Position numbers and translations under genes: made by a program
In this document: positions 1 through 9,507 of the stretch, piece after piece
Position numbering within the stretch: the first letter of the stretch is position 1
Layout: the number at the start of each line of letters is the position of its first letter
Origin: Desulfosarcina sp.
GTDB taxonomy: Bacteria > Desulfobacterota > Desulfobacteria > Desulfobacterales > Desulfosarcinaceae
Direction of reading: 5' to 3'
Assembly: GCA_014237405.1 (NCBI GenBank)
Contig: JABZFO010000011.1
Span: 1-54,777 of the forward strand
DNA: 54,777 nt
The notes under the pieces: model-generated
What the model saw: only the letters and a program-made list of their open reading frames with translations
The model's database searches: none
Told to the model about the DNA's origin: nothing

Positions 1-1
1 C

Positions 2-226
2 ACATCGGATCTCGATAAGGTTCTGAAATCCGCCGTAGGCAACCTGGTGAAAAAGGAAGCCGCCAAGTTCCAATCGGCCCTCAAACAGCAGATTACAGCC
101 AAGCTGCAAGGACCCATGGCGCAGACCCAGAGCAGCCTGGCCGGTCTGGGCGGCATCGAGGCCGAACTCTCCAAACGATTGAATCTGGGCAACGATCTGC
201 TGAAAGGACTGAAGCTACCTTTCTAA
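2..226 (+). CDS. C-terminal end of an unidentified protein (5' partial)
   Basis: An open frame enters from the left edge and stops with TAA at 224-226, giving about 74 residues. The translation is rich in Lys, Gln, Leu and Ala with a helical, coiled-coil-like character and ends in a hydrophobic Leu-Pro-Phe tail. No catalytic motif is visible and I do not recognise the family. A short hairpin repeat shared with position 21088 follows directly after the stop and may be its terminator. Confidence 0.6.
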   Translation, partial: TSDLDKVLKSAVGNLVKKEAAKFQSALKQQITAKLQGPMAQTQSSLAGLGGIEAELSKRLNLGNDLLKGLKLPF

Positions 227-235
227 AAAAACGTG

Positions 236-274
236 CGGGTAAAGAATCCTGGCCCATAGGACCAGGCTTTGGCT
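236..274 (+). repeat. Hairpin repeat after a stop codon (copy 1 of 2), possible terminator
   Basis: A stretch beginning AAAGAATCCTGGCCCA and ending in CCAGGCTTT follows the stop codon at 226. Its CCTGG and CCAGG arms can pair. A nearly identical copy lies at 21088-21121, again directly after a stop codon (21089). Position and structure suggest a 3' end processing or termination signal that has been spread by duplication. Confidence 0.5.
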
Positions 275-371
275 TGCCCTTGAAAAGGGCTATGGATCGG
301 TGACTGAGTTAAATCCAAGCATCCAGAAGCCAGAAGAACTCGGATGTCGCTGCGCTCCGACGATTTTAAAA

Positions 372-413
372 GAACGACCGAGCTGAAGGCGAGACCCTTA
401 TTCTGGATTCTTG
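372..413. repeat. Dispersed intergenic repeat R (copy 1)
   Basis: The segment reads AAGAACGACCGAGCTGAAGG and continues to an ATTCTTG end. Closely similar copies are at 4113-4160 and, more diverged, 14717-14760. All are intergenic and lie next to other repeats of this window. Confidence 0.5.
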
Positions 414-527
414 TATGAAACTTCAATACCCGTAATTAAATAGCTGAACGCCCAACATCGAACATCCAACGTCGAATAAGGTATTCTATCCATTTCATAA
501 ATCGGTGGAGCGTAGCGACCTCATCAT
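414..527. repeat. Left copy of a long inverted repeat with a 7-bp periodic core
   Basis: This 114-bp segment is the near-exact reverse complement of 14595-14715 (121 bp). The two differ mainly by one extra 7-bp unit (CGTTGGA) in the right copy. The core is a run of related heptamers (CCAACAT, CGAACAT, CCAACGT, CGAATAA). A partial third copy lies at about 23510-23575. Confidence 0.85.
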
Positions 528-587
528 GACGGGGCGGTGGCGCTGGATTCTGACTCCTGGATTCCTTTTCGGACAATTGCTATTCGT

Positions 588-1856
588 TCAAGTCCTCGCC
601 AGATTCTTCAGCCTGGCGAGTACTTCCCAGGAAAATGTCTCGCTCTGGCAGGGAAAGATGGCGTTGTTGGTGAAAACAGGGTCTGCTTCCAGGTCGTAGC
701 GGGAGGCGGTCACCGCTTCTTTCCATATGGCGGTGTGGGGGATGGGGGTATAGTGGGCGATCACCGGCGTTACGCCGGCCTGCTTCACCACAGCGACGGA
801 GTCCTCGACCCCCGTAACATCCTGACCGGGAAGGCCGGCCAGCAGGTAAGCGCCCACCTGCCCGGCGCTGAACCCGGCAGCCTTGAGATGCCCCACCGTC
901 CGAATGAACTCTTCTTCGGTCACTTTTCGATCCATCGCCCGCCGCCGCTCGAATGCCGTGGTTTCCAGCCCTAAACGGATGGTGTAAAACCCGGCCCGAA
1001 ACATCAGCCGGGCCAGGGGCCGGGTGATCTCCCGGATATGCAGGGCGTTGGGGGTGTGAAACCGAACTTTGATGCCCGCGGCGACAATCCCCTCCAGCAG
1101 GGGAATGATGTGACCATCCACGACCGACGCGGGGCTGCGGCGTATCATCCGTGGCTGTAGCCGGTGGGAGGCGCAATAGGCGCACTGGAACGGGCACCCG
1201 CGCGAGGTGAGCACAGGCACATGAACCAGGTGGTGTTCGAGGTCCAGTACGGGCCGGGGCAAAGTGTCCAGGTCGTGAGGGTCGAACCGGGGCGTGGGCG
1301 ACCAGCCGGTGAGTTCTGCCACCAGCGGCAAGATAGCGCCTTCTCCCGGGCCGGTGATCACCTGATCCGCGCCGCAGGTGTTCCGCGCATGATCGGGGCA
1401 TAACGTGACATAAATACCGCCCAGCACCAGCGGCGTATCCGGGAACAGCGATTTAACGACGTCGATCGTTTCACGAACCCCCGGATACCAATAGGTCATC
1501 AGGGAGGTGACCAGCACCAGATCCGGCGAATCCAGCGCCTCCAGATCTTTCCGAAACCAGTCGGGAGGAATGCCGTACCGGCAGTAATTACGCGGGATGT
1601 CATCGAGACCCGGCGGTTTGGCGATGACCGTCTTCAGGTAAGGACCGCGCCCGCAGCGCGCCGGCGGTGACGGCACCGCGTTGGAGAATGGGTGAAACCG
1701 GTCCAGGCAGTCCAGGTAAGAAACCCGTGCCCCTTGGTCACGCAGAATTCCCCCGAGTGTCAGCAGGCCCAGGGGTTTGGCCCAGAAGTCATAGGCGGCG
1801 AAATCGTGAATCCAGGGGTTGATCAGCAGGATATGGGGCGCGTGGGACGACGTCAT
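588..1856 (-). CDS. Radical SAM protein with B12-binding-type N-terminus
   Basis: The 422-residue protein begins with a Rossmann-like stretch (ILLINPW) and a pattern typical of cobalamin-binding domains fused to radical SAM enzymes. A radical SAM core follows with the cluster motif CPFQCAYC (Cys211, Cys215, Cys218), which should ligate a [4Fe-4S] cluster and cleave S-adenosylmethionine. The canonical B12-binding DxHxxG histidine motif is not obvious, so cobalamin binding is uncertain. There is no clear Shine-Dalgarno sequence before the ATG. The neighbours, a siroheme decarboxylase and mtnA, do not reveal the substrate. The family includes methyltransferases and ring-forming enzymes, and the specific reaction cannot be told from sequence. 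Confidence 0.85.
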   Translation of the reverse strand: MTSSHAPHILLINPWIHDFAAYDFWAKPLGLLTLGGILRDQGARVSYLDCLDRFHPFSNAVPSPPARCGRGPYLKTVIAKPPGLDDIPRNYCRYGIPPDWFRKDLEALDSPDLVLVTSLMTYWYPGVRETIDVVKSLFPDTPLVLGGIYVTLCPDHARNTCGADQVITGPGEGAILPLVAELTGWSPTPRFDPHDLDTLPRPVLDLEHHLVHVPVLTSRGCPFQCAYCASHRLQPRMIRRSPASVVDGHIIPLLEGIVAAGIKVRFHTPNALHIREITRPLARLMFRAGFYTIRLGLETTAFERRRAMDRKVTEEEFIRTVGHLKAAGFSAGQVGAYLLAGLPGQDVTGVEDSVAVVKQAGVTPVIAHYTPIPHTAIWKEAVTASRYDLEADPVFTNNAIFPCQSETFSWEVLARLKNLART

Positions 1857-2071
1857 AGAACCACCGTTTCAAACGGCATTGGACTGATTTTTGTTTTCCC
1901 TTCAGAATGATAACGCAAGCACGTGTAACTTCTCAATAACTTATGGTAAATGGTGATTCGTATTAAATAGGTTCAATGCCGGGGTCATGATATTTTCCGC
2001 AAGGCGATATGAATGTTGCCGTGCGTGCGAAAATTCCGTGCTCCCCATCCAGAAATGGTAGATTGGGAGCC

Positions 2072-2213
2072 GGATCACCTGTCTCGGCGAAGCCTTTGCA
2101 AAGACGGAAGGCCGCAGCGACGTTGAAACCGCAGGCGTAGCAGCGCTACGTCGAGGATTTCAAGGGAGCGAGAACGCCGGCCTGAGCCGAAAGATGCCTT
2201 TTCTGGAGAGGCA
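2072..2213. repeat. Imperfect fold-back element
   Basis: The gap between two minus-strand genes can fold on itself. The inner arms around 2121-2165 pair (a GTTGAAACC-type arm with GGATTTCAA, around a GCTACG/CGTAGC tip). The outer arms carry partly complementary AGGCC/GGCCT and AAGCCTTTGC/GCCTTTTC pieces. The layout resembles the other fold-back elements of the window, but the ends match poorly. Confidence 0.4.
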
Positions 2214-2214
2214 C

Positions 2215-2727
2215 TTAAATGGCATCGGAAAAATACGTCATAGATATCTTTTTCAGCTCCCGCCGGCTGAACAGCAGCTGGTACGTGGGCACCCCTGATT
2301 TTTCGGACATTTTTCGGGCCGTGTTGCGGCAGTCCTTCTCATTCTTGCCGTGAATCATGGTGTACAGGTTGTAAGGCCAGCCGTCGGCCGGGTCGCGGCG
2401 GTAGCAGTGTGACACAGCCCGAAAGGAGGCCATGATCCGCCCCACCGCTTCGATCCGATCCTCCTCCACCTGCCAGGCGGTCATGGCATTGGCCTGAAAC
2501 CCGGACTTCTGGTGGCGCAAGGTAGCGCCGAAACGGCGGATCACCCCTTGTTCGGTGAGGTTTTGAAGGGTCTCGATAAAGGTCTCTTCAGGGATGCCGA
2601 TCTCTTCGGCCAGCACCTGGTAAGGACGTGCTACGATGGGGATATCCCCCTGGATGGATGCGATCACTTTCTTTTCAAGATCAGTCAGCATGGGCGGTGT
2701 TATGGATGGTTGTCGCATGGTTGTCAA
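2215..2727 (-). CDS. ahbB: Siroheme decarboxylase subunit, AhbB-like (Lrp/AsnC fold)
   Basis: The 170-residue protein has an N-terminal winged-helix segment followed by the RRFGATLRHQKSGF signature and a WPYNLYTMIHG segment. These are typical of the AhbA/AhbB and NirDLGH siroheme decarboxylases. In sulfate reducers these enzymes decarboxylate siroheme to 12,18-didecarboxysiroheme in the alternative heme pathway. The long N-terminus and the RHQK(S/A)G stretch fit AhbB better than AhbA. The usual partner AhbA is not next to it. A basal Lrp-type regulator is the alternative, but the conserved catalytic-loop residues argue for the enzyme. Heme made this way would supply cytochromes such as DsrJ and DsrM encoded at 30-33 kb. 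Confidence 0.85.
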   Translation of the reverse strand: MTTMRQPSITPPMLTDLEKKVIASIQGDIPIVARPYQVLAEEIGIPEETFIETLQNLTEQGVIRRFGATLRHQKSGFQANAMTAWQVEEDRIEAVGRIMASFRAVSHCYRRDPADGWPYNLYTMIHGKNEKDCRNTARKMSEKSGVPTYQLLFSRRELKKISMTYFSDAI

Positions 2728-2817
2728 GGGCAGCGGGGAATGCGCTCGCTGTCACGGTTCAAATGCCAATGGGTTAATTCATTACGCGATTGTCAGATAC
2801 GCTCATCCCGGTTGTGT

Positions 2818-3831
<1,014 letters not shown>

Positions 3832-3870
3832 TTCGTATCCTTTAATCAACCATTTTGATTTTCTAAGAAT

Positions 3871-3991
3871 GATGATCTCGTAAAAAGTCGAAATTTTGAA
3901 TTACTTCCACACTATATTGTTGTAGTAATTAGTCAAACAATACCACATTATGTGGCCATAAATTTATTGGTAGACTTTTTACGAGTTCATC
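3871..3991. repeat. Fold-back element B with 19-bp terminal inverted repeats
   Basis: The left end GATGATCTCGTAAAAAGTC is matched in inverted form at the right end (3973-3991) with 18 of 19 bases. The 121-bp unit is AT-rich, has no open frame, and resembles a small non-autonomous transposable element. A lone end of a related type (GACGGTTTCGTAAAAAGTC) follows at 3999-4017. Confidence 0.8.
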
Positions 3992-4112
3992 AAGAATGAC
4001 GGTTTCGTAAAAAGTCACTTGACACGCTCATGGTGAGACAACTGAGTACCACAAATCACCCCCATTGAAAAGAAAAGCAAGGGATCATCATGCCGCCGCA
4101 CGCCGGCGCTTT

Positions 4113-4160
4113 TAAACGAACGACCGAGCCGAAGGCGAGGCCTTTGTTCTGAATTCTTGC
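4113..4160. repeat. Dispersed intergenic repeat R (copy 2)
   Basis: This is a near copy of the segment at 372-413, sharing ACGACCGAGC, GAAGGCGAG and TTCTGAATTCTTG. It lies in the gap downstream of the OFA transporter remnant. The 3832-4357 gap otherwise contains only element B, a solo element end at 3999-4017 and a terminator. Confidence 0.5.
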
Positions 4161-4286
4161 TTCTGGCTCCCGGATCAAGTTTGGGGTGCTTCTGAAATGA
4201 GAAAATGAATGGCAGGGTTAACAGGCGCCGAACATTCACAAAAAGTGCGCAAGGTACTGCTCGAAGGAATAAAGTAGAAAAGATAT

Positions 4287-4311
4287 CCCCGGAACCGGTT
4301 CGGTTCCGGGG
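4287..4311 (-). terminator. Strong hairpin terminator for the OFA transporter remnant
   Basis: A perfect 10-bp stem CCCCGGAACC/GGTTCCGGGG with a 5-base loop lies 47 bases beyond the stop of the minus-strand gene at 4358. On the minus strand it is followed by a T-rich stretch (ATCTTTTCT). It is the natural end of that transcript. Confidence 0.65.
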
Positions 4312-4357
4312 AAACCACAGATTCATTTACGAAGGGTGGGAGGCAGAGGAGGCTTTA

Positions 4358-5684
4358 TCACGGCAACGCGGCCTCGTCTTTGAATCGAACGAATTTGAGT
4401 ACCGGCTCATCCGCTGCGTCAGACATATCTTTTTCAGGCGTAGCGTTCTTGGAATCGGTGTCCGCTGCTGGAGTGGGCTCGTAGATAAAAGTCCCGCGAT
4501 ACAGCTTTCCAGGTTCCAGGGTGGTAAGAATGGTCGCCCTTTCGCGCATGCTCTTCGGCGCCCGCATGGTAAACGTCATGCCGGCACTCAAAAACAGCAG
4601 AAAGGCCGTCATAATATAAGTCGCTTCGGGAGAACCCGTACGGGCCACGATCATCTGGGCAACCCTGGGGAAGATGAGCCCGGCGATACCCCAGGCCGAA
4701 AAGACCAGTCCATAGTTGGCGCCGAAATTTTTTAATCCGATCACCGATAAATATCAGGGAGGCGATGATCAATCCCTGAAAGGTCATCATTATCAAGATG
4801 GTGCGGGGGCGGCCGATTTTATCCGAGAGAATACCGGCCACAATCCGGCCGCTGGCATTTCCGACGGCCAGAAGGGCCACCACGACCCAGGCCAGCTCCC
4901 CCAGGCTCTTCTTGGCCATGCCGGCCACGCTGCCGATGATAATCAATCCGGCACCCGAGCCCACGAAAAACATGAACCACAGTTTGAAGAACGCTTTGGT
5001 CCTGATAATCTCACTGGGTGCAAAATCTTCAATGCCGATCGGAGCCACAAGTTTCTTAACCTTACGGGTTTTTTTCTCCTCTGGTTTATAACCCGCCGGA
5101 GGGTTGACCAGAAACATGGCCAGCCCGCAAACAACGATCAGGAAGGCCACCCCGAAAATCATCATGGCCTGGCTGAGACCAAATCTTGCGATCAGAAAAT
5201 TGGCCAGGGGCGCAATATAGACCGAGGCCAGCCCGAAGCCGGCCACCACGATTCCGGCAATCATGCCGGTTTTGGCCGGGGGAAACCATTTAATGGCCGG
5301 CGGCGTTGCCGATGCATAGCCGAAACCGAGCCCCAATCCCATCAACACGCCGAATCCCAGGATCCAGTTGGCCAAAATGGTGCTCTGCGAAATGGCCATA
5401 AGTCCGCCACCGGTCAGCAGTCCTCCGAAAATCGCTGTCAGCCGAGGATTTACCTTGTCCTGCAGACGTCCGGCCGCCAGCATGGCCACTGTAAACATCA
5501 GGCAGCACACGGCAAATGGGTCGTTGAGCGATTCCATGCTCCAGTTAAACCGCCCGTCGCCGGCAAGGATCGACTCCTTGATTTCAGCTTTGAAAATGCT
5601 CCACGTGTACAGAATTCCCAGGGCCAGGTTGATTCCCAAACCGGCCGTGACTACCTGCCACCCCTTATTCTTGATTTTTTCCAT
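4358..5684 (-). pseudogene. OFA (oxalate/formate antiporter) family MFS transporter, broken
   Basis: The N-terminal frame from 5684 has a typical OFA start (WQVVTAGLGINLALGILYTW), many membrane helices and the motif SDKIGRPRT. It runs to FIGD near 4745. The family then continues in another frame with LKNFGANYGLVFSAWG down to the stop at 4358. OFA proteins usually have about 30 residues between these points, including a membrane helix with a FPSA-type stretch. The break is therefore better explained by a loss of some 85-100 bases than by a one-base shift. Twelve helices would be expected and about eleven remain. The start has AAGGGG upstream. The substrate cannot be assigned from sequence. Confidence 0.8.
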
Positions 5685-6197
5685 GCCCCTTACCCCCCCG
5701 CTGTCAATAGTTGTTTAATTCCTGGCCTTATTTATTAAGTAAAATATTGAAATAAAAACTGGATGATAACCCCTAAAAAGGCTAATGCAGGACGACCGAG
5801 TTGAGTGATAAGCGCTTTCCCATAGCCATCTCGTGGAAAACAGCTATGCAAAATGAAAACCATATTTTCAGGGGCCTTGAAGCACCCGAATCTCAGCGTT
5901 GTTTCAGGCCCAAATGAGACCGGCGCAACACTTCAGGTGGCTGGAGAGATGTCTATCAGTACCAAAAGCAGATAGAAGTGATCAGAATGGCACTATCGGC
6001 AGGAACCAATTGGCACGGGCGATATCAACCGCACCTGTTAGGCGTGTTCGTTGGCATTTGACAATGTCACTGGCATTTGTTTTTACAACATGTAAAAAGA
6101 GCTGACAGGTTTCTGAACGGGGACCGCAGGGTGTGGCTTCGAATAAGCGAGCAAATATGTCCACTGAATGATGACGGCATAGGCGACGCGACGGTCA
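5685..6197. other. Intergenic gap without recognised content
   Basis: About 500 bases separate the OFA remnant and the DUF294 protein. I see no convincing coding frame, no terminal inverted repeat and no strong hairpin. A fragment near 5788 (ACGACCGAGTTGA) weakly recalls repeat R. Confidence 0.5.
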
Positions 6198-8441
6198 CTA
6201 CATCACTCCGATAAATTCCGCCTCCAGCTTGTTTTGAAATTTCCTTATTCTCTTAAAAATCTCTCTCAACATGGTTTGTTCGATGTTTGAAAGTCTCCTG
6301 GGATTGATATAATTGTCCGGTTTGTCATTATCATCTATGATAGTGGTAAGTTGTCTGGCAAACCGCAGCTGCATCATAAAACTGTAGGCCTTGTCTATTT
6401 CATCATATTCCTGCCATGACAGCACTTTATTAATATACAGCCGATTCAGTCTTTCCAGGGTATTGGTCTCTTTGAGTTTATGTTTCAACGCATAAATCCT
6501 TGCAAAATCCACGATGGGCATCATCGCGCTTTTGATGTCGAAGGCGTCGCGGTGTTTGCCCTTGGATTCCACCACGAAATTGCGGAAAAAGCCCAGGGGA
6601 GGTTTAAAATGCAGGGCGTTTTCAGTCAGATGCCGAAAGAAACCGGCCCAGCCGCCCATCGTACTGAAGAGGTAGTCTCGCAGTTCGGTGATCAGCGCAA
6701 TGTCGCCATAGGCACCCGTGAAATCAAAAAAAATGCTTGACTGCAGCAGATCCTCGGCTTCGGCAGCATGAATCCAGTCGTTGAAATCTTTTTTCCAGGC
6801 GGAAAGCGGCTGACACCAACGCGGATTTTTAGCCATGATGCCACCCTCGCAAAAGGCATAGCCGGCCTGGTCCAGCATATTGCAGACCTTTTCGCCGAAT
6901 TGCAGGAAATAATTCCTCACTTCATCGCTCGCTTCACCGGAAACATCTTCGTATACAATGGCGTTATCCTGATCGGTTTTAAGGGTCTGCTCTTTTCGAC
7001 CCGCACTTCCCATAACCATAAAAACAAATTTTGCCGGCGGCGGCTCCATTTCATTCAGGGCAAATCCGATCAGTTTCAGCAAGATGGCGTCAGAGACAGT
7101 TGTAACGAGGCGCGTTACATTTTTAGCCTGGACGCCGCCGCTGATAAGGTTTTTAATTTGCCCCGGCAGTTGGTTTTGTTGTTCAATGATCTCTTTCATG
7201 CTTACGGCAGCATGGATTCCGCGGACCAGAAACAGCGGTGACCGCCCCTGCTCCATCAGCAGATCATGATTGGTAACCACCCCCACCACTTTTCCACCGG
7301 TATCCGTGACGGCAAGATGTTTTATGTTTTTACGCATCATCTCCAGCAATGCTTCGAAAATAAGCGCCTGGGACGAAATGGTATAAAGAGGAGACGACAT
7401 GATCTTTGATACCGGCTTCCGGATGTTGTATTCTGTGGTGATCACCTTACTCCGCAAATCTTTATCGGTAACCACACCGATATAATCACCCCCAGCCGCT
7501 TTGATGAAAATCGAGCTGCAGTTGACTCTGGTCATTTCATTAGCCGCGTCGTGAATGGAACCATCTGCATCGCAATGCACCAGTTCACTATTAAAAACAC
7601 TCTCGACATTGTGGTTGAAAAACTGCATGCCTTCGTGTCGGGGCAGAGTGCTTTTTGTAATTATAGAGGCATAGGACCGATCCAGCATCCGTTTCCCGAA
7701 TGTGTCGGTGAAAAAATCGGAAAATGTCTCAAAGCGGGTGCAAATATCCAAAAAAATCTCTCTTGATAAGGTATAAAAATAAGATTCCTCTTCAACTTCC
7801 AGCGTACGCACCGATACACCGTCATTTACAAGCATTGAAATGCCGCCATAAAGATCTCCTTCACCCAGCAGTGCGCGCAGGTTTTTTTTGCCGGCTTCTT
7901 CATAGTAGCGCTGGGCGGCACCCTTTTGGAGGATATAGAGATTTTGGACGATGGATTGATCTTGAATGAACAGGACCGTGTTTTTAGGATAATATGCCAG
8001 TGAAAGCATGTACGATATTTCCCTGCGTTCAGATTCGGGCAGAAAGGAAAACGGCACGATATCGGCCAGGAACCGAAACGCATGTTCTGCTGATACAATG
8101 GAGGCGTAGAATTCATTCTCCATCAGTTTTTTGTAGCTTCTTTCAAAAAATCCGGAAAACGCTTGAAAGCGGTTGCAGATATCGAGGAATTTCTCCTTGG
8201 AAAGCGTATATAACTCTGAATCGGCAGCCGCCACGACCGTTCGTATTGCAATTCCACTGTTCATCAACAGCGCTACACCGCCGCACACCTGGCCCGGGTT
8301 GAGAAAACTGCTCAGCAGCCTTTTGCCAAATAGTTCATAAAAAAGCTCCAATGAACCCTGCTTGATGATGATCAGCTCAGTCTCGGGCAGGGTGGAAAAT
8401 GGAGATATGCCGGATAGAAATTGAACTATATTTTTTTCCAT
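6198..8441 (-). CDS. cNMP-binding / CBS / DUF294 nucleotidyltransferase-like regulator
   Basis: The 747-residue cytoplasmic protein has two cyclic-nucleotide-binding domains (about 5-110 and 115-245), a CBS pair (about 285-400), a nucleotidyltransferase-like domain with GSAGRKEQTLKTDQDNAIVY at 478-497 (DUF294) and a helical C-terminal substrate-binding-like domain. Proteins of this layout are thought to sense nucleotides and may modify a partner, as GlnD does; the true reaction is unknown. AGAGGTG precedes the ATG. The first cNMP domain is short. Aligned with the second, it goes from FSTLPETEL directly to IIKQG and lacks about 30 residues near 8368-8378. The loss keeps frame and resembles the gaps in neighbouring genes. 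The first domain is probably unable to bind ligand as read here. Confidence 0.88.
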   Translation of the reverse strand: MEKNIVQFLSGISPFSTLPETELIIIKQGSLELFYELFGKRLLSSFLNPGQVCGGVALLMNSGIAIRTVVAAADSELYTLSKEKFLDICNRFQAFSGFFERSYKKLMENEFYASIVSAEHAFRFLADIVPFSFLPESERREISYMLSLAYYPKNTVLFIQDQSIVQNLYILQKGAAQRYYEEAGKKNLRALLGEGDLYGGISMLVNDGVSVRTLEVEEESYFYTLSREIFLDICTRFETFSDFFTDTFGKRMLDRSYASIITKSTLPRHEGMQFFNHNVESVFNSELVHCDADGSIHDAANEMTRVNCSSIFIKAAGGDYIGVVTDKDLRSKVITTEYNIRKPVSKIMSSPLYTISSQALIFEALLEMMRKNIKHLAVTDTGGKVVGVVTNHDLLMEQGRSPLFLVRGIHAAVSMKEIIEQQNQLPGQIKNLISGGVQAKNVTRLVTTVSDAILLKLIGFALNEMEPPPAKFVFMVMGSAGRKEQTLKTDQDNAIVYEDVSGEASDEVRNYFLQFGEKVCNMLDQAGYAFCEGGIMAKNPRWCQPLSAWKKDFNDWIHAAEAEDLLQSSIFFDFTGAYGDIALITELRDYLFSTMGGWAGFFRHLTENALHFKPPLGFFRNFVVESKGKHRDAFDIKSAMMPIVDFARIYALKHKLKETNTLERLNRLYINKVLSWQEYDEIDKAYSFMMQLRFARQLTTIIDDNDKPDNYINPRRLSNIEQTMLREIFKRIRKFQNKLEAEFIGVM

Positions 8442-8641
8442 AGATACACCTCTTTTTCGTAAACTGAATCCACCTTTAAAGATGTAACCCCAATCGGGGG
8501 TTGATGTCCTTTACCCGCTAATATTCAAATTCCATGCCGTTGATCCGAATACCTTCTTGTTGATTATTGGTCCGGTTTTTATTAAGTTTTCAGTCTCCTG
8601 GCTTCGATACCGAGTTTGATTGATGCGATGAAGGAATAGTT

Positions 8642-8788
8642 AGTGTCTGTCCGGAAACGAGGATTTTCGTTCAAGATCAAGGCGTGCGAAAAATTTTACC
8701 ACAGGCATATAGTTGATATTCCGAGGATAAAATTTTGAGCATAACGCAGAGATTGGTCGAAAAGACCGTTTCCGGATGGGCAATAGTT
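8642..8788. repeat. Fold-back element A, copy 1
   Basis: The element starts TAGTGTCTGTCCGGAAACG and ends with the inverted form CGTTTCCGGATGGGCAATA. An inner hairpin (GCGAAAAATTTTACC against GGATAAAATTTTGAGC) lies between core pieces TTCAAGATCAAGGCGTG and ATAACGCAGAGATTGG. A copy about 95% identical is at 35304-35449 in the same orientation. No open frame is present. The remaining bases from 8442 to 8641 show nothing recognisable. Confidence 0.85.
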
Positions 8789-8802
8789 AGCTCCTTCACG
8801 CC

Positions 8803-8820
8803 TTGGCATACGACTTGCTG
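8803..8820 (+). promoter_or_regulatory. Sigma-54 (-24/-12) promoter candidate for the CBS-ACT operon
   Basis: TTGGCATACGACTTGCTG has GG and GC dinucleotides exactly ten bases apart (8805-8806 and 8817-8818). It matches the TGGCAC-N5-TTGC pattern well. It lies about 88 bases before the CBS-ACT start. The downstream genes include a sigma-54-dependent regulator, which suggests autoregulation. Start-site mapping is lacking. Confidence 0.6.
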
Positions 8821-8907
8821 ATAAGATGAAGTGGGCATTGTCTGCCGTTTTGAAGTGAAAGGCAATTATGGGCCGAGGCCCTAACCTGTCTCTAAAGGAG
8901 GATTCTA

Positions 8908-9484
8908 ATGCTGGTTAAAAACTGGATGAGCAAAGACGTGGTGACCGTAGACGAAAATGAATCAATGAGTCAAGCCATCAGATTGCTGAAAAAAAAGAAT
9001 ATTAGAATGCTTCCGGTAATGAAGGATGGGAAGCTGTCGGGGATCGTTACGGACCGTGACCTGAAAAAAGCATCTGCTTCGGATGCCACCGCTCTGGAGG
9101 CTCACGAACTAAAGTATGTGCTGGACAAAATCAAGGTCAAAACAATTATGACGAAAAACCCCATTGCGGTTCCGCCGGATCTTACCGTGGAAGAGACGGC
9201 TGAAATTCTGCTGAAAAATAAAATATCCGGAGTCCCCGTTGTGGACGATACCGGGGTTGTAATGGGAATCATCACACAGACCGACCTTTTCAAGGTGATT
9301 ATTTCACTGACCGGTGTTGGCAAAAAAGGTATCCAGTTCGCCTTCCAGGTCGAAGACCGCCCCGGCTCCATCAAAAAGATTGCTGATGTGATTCGGGCGC
9401 ACGGTGGGCGCAGACGAACTCATCGCAACGGCTAAGCTGCTCTACCTTGTGGATCACCGGGAGAATAAAAGAGTAATTTTTTAA
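8908..9484 (+). pseudogene. CBS-pair plus ACT domain protein, AcuB-like, broken near its end
   Basis: AAAGGAGG precedes the ATG. Two CBS motifs (about 1-60 and 75-140) are followed by the start of an ACT domain (FAFQVEDRPGSIKKIADVIR). After IRAHGG the first frame runs into a stop at 9435. The expected family ending, LLYLVDHRENKR, is present in another frame and stops at 9484. About 25-32 codons of the ACT domain are missing between these points, near 9405-9412. AcuB-type proteins regulate acetoin/acetate metabolism in Bacillus, and CBS pairs usually bind adenine nucleotides. It heads the operon with the CoA-transferase and the kinase/regulator pair. If the gap is an assembly error, the real protein is about 220 residues. 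Confidence 0.8.
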
Positions 9485-9507
9485 CTCTGCAGTGCGCAGG
9501 TTTGATT

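Noticed and set aside
505-974. Plus-strand frames at the left end
   Set aside because: They begin inside the inverted repeat and run antisense to the radical SAM gene.
4015-4326. 103-codon minus-strand open frame
   Set aside because: It runs through repeat R, the element end and the terminator hairpin and has no protein character.
4716-5738. 340-codon plus-strand open frame opposite the OFA transporter
   Set aside because: The composition is low in hydrophobic residues and unlike a real protein. The minus strand carries the MFS motifs.
8677-8865. 62-codon minus-strand frame
   Set aside because: It lies in fold-back element A. The second copy carries a different open frame with shifted ends, so coding pressure is unlikely.
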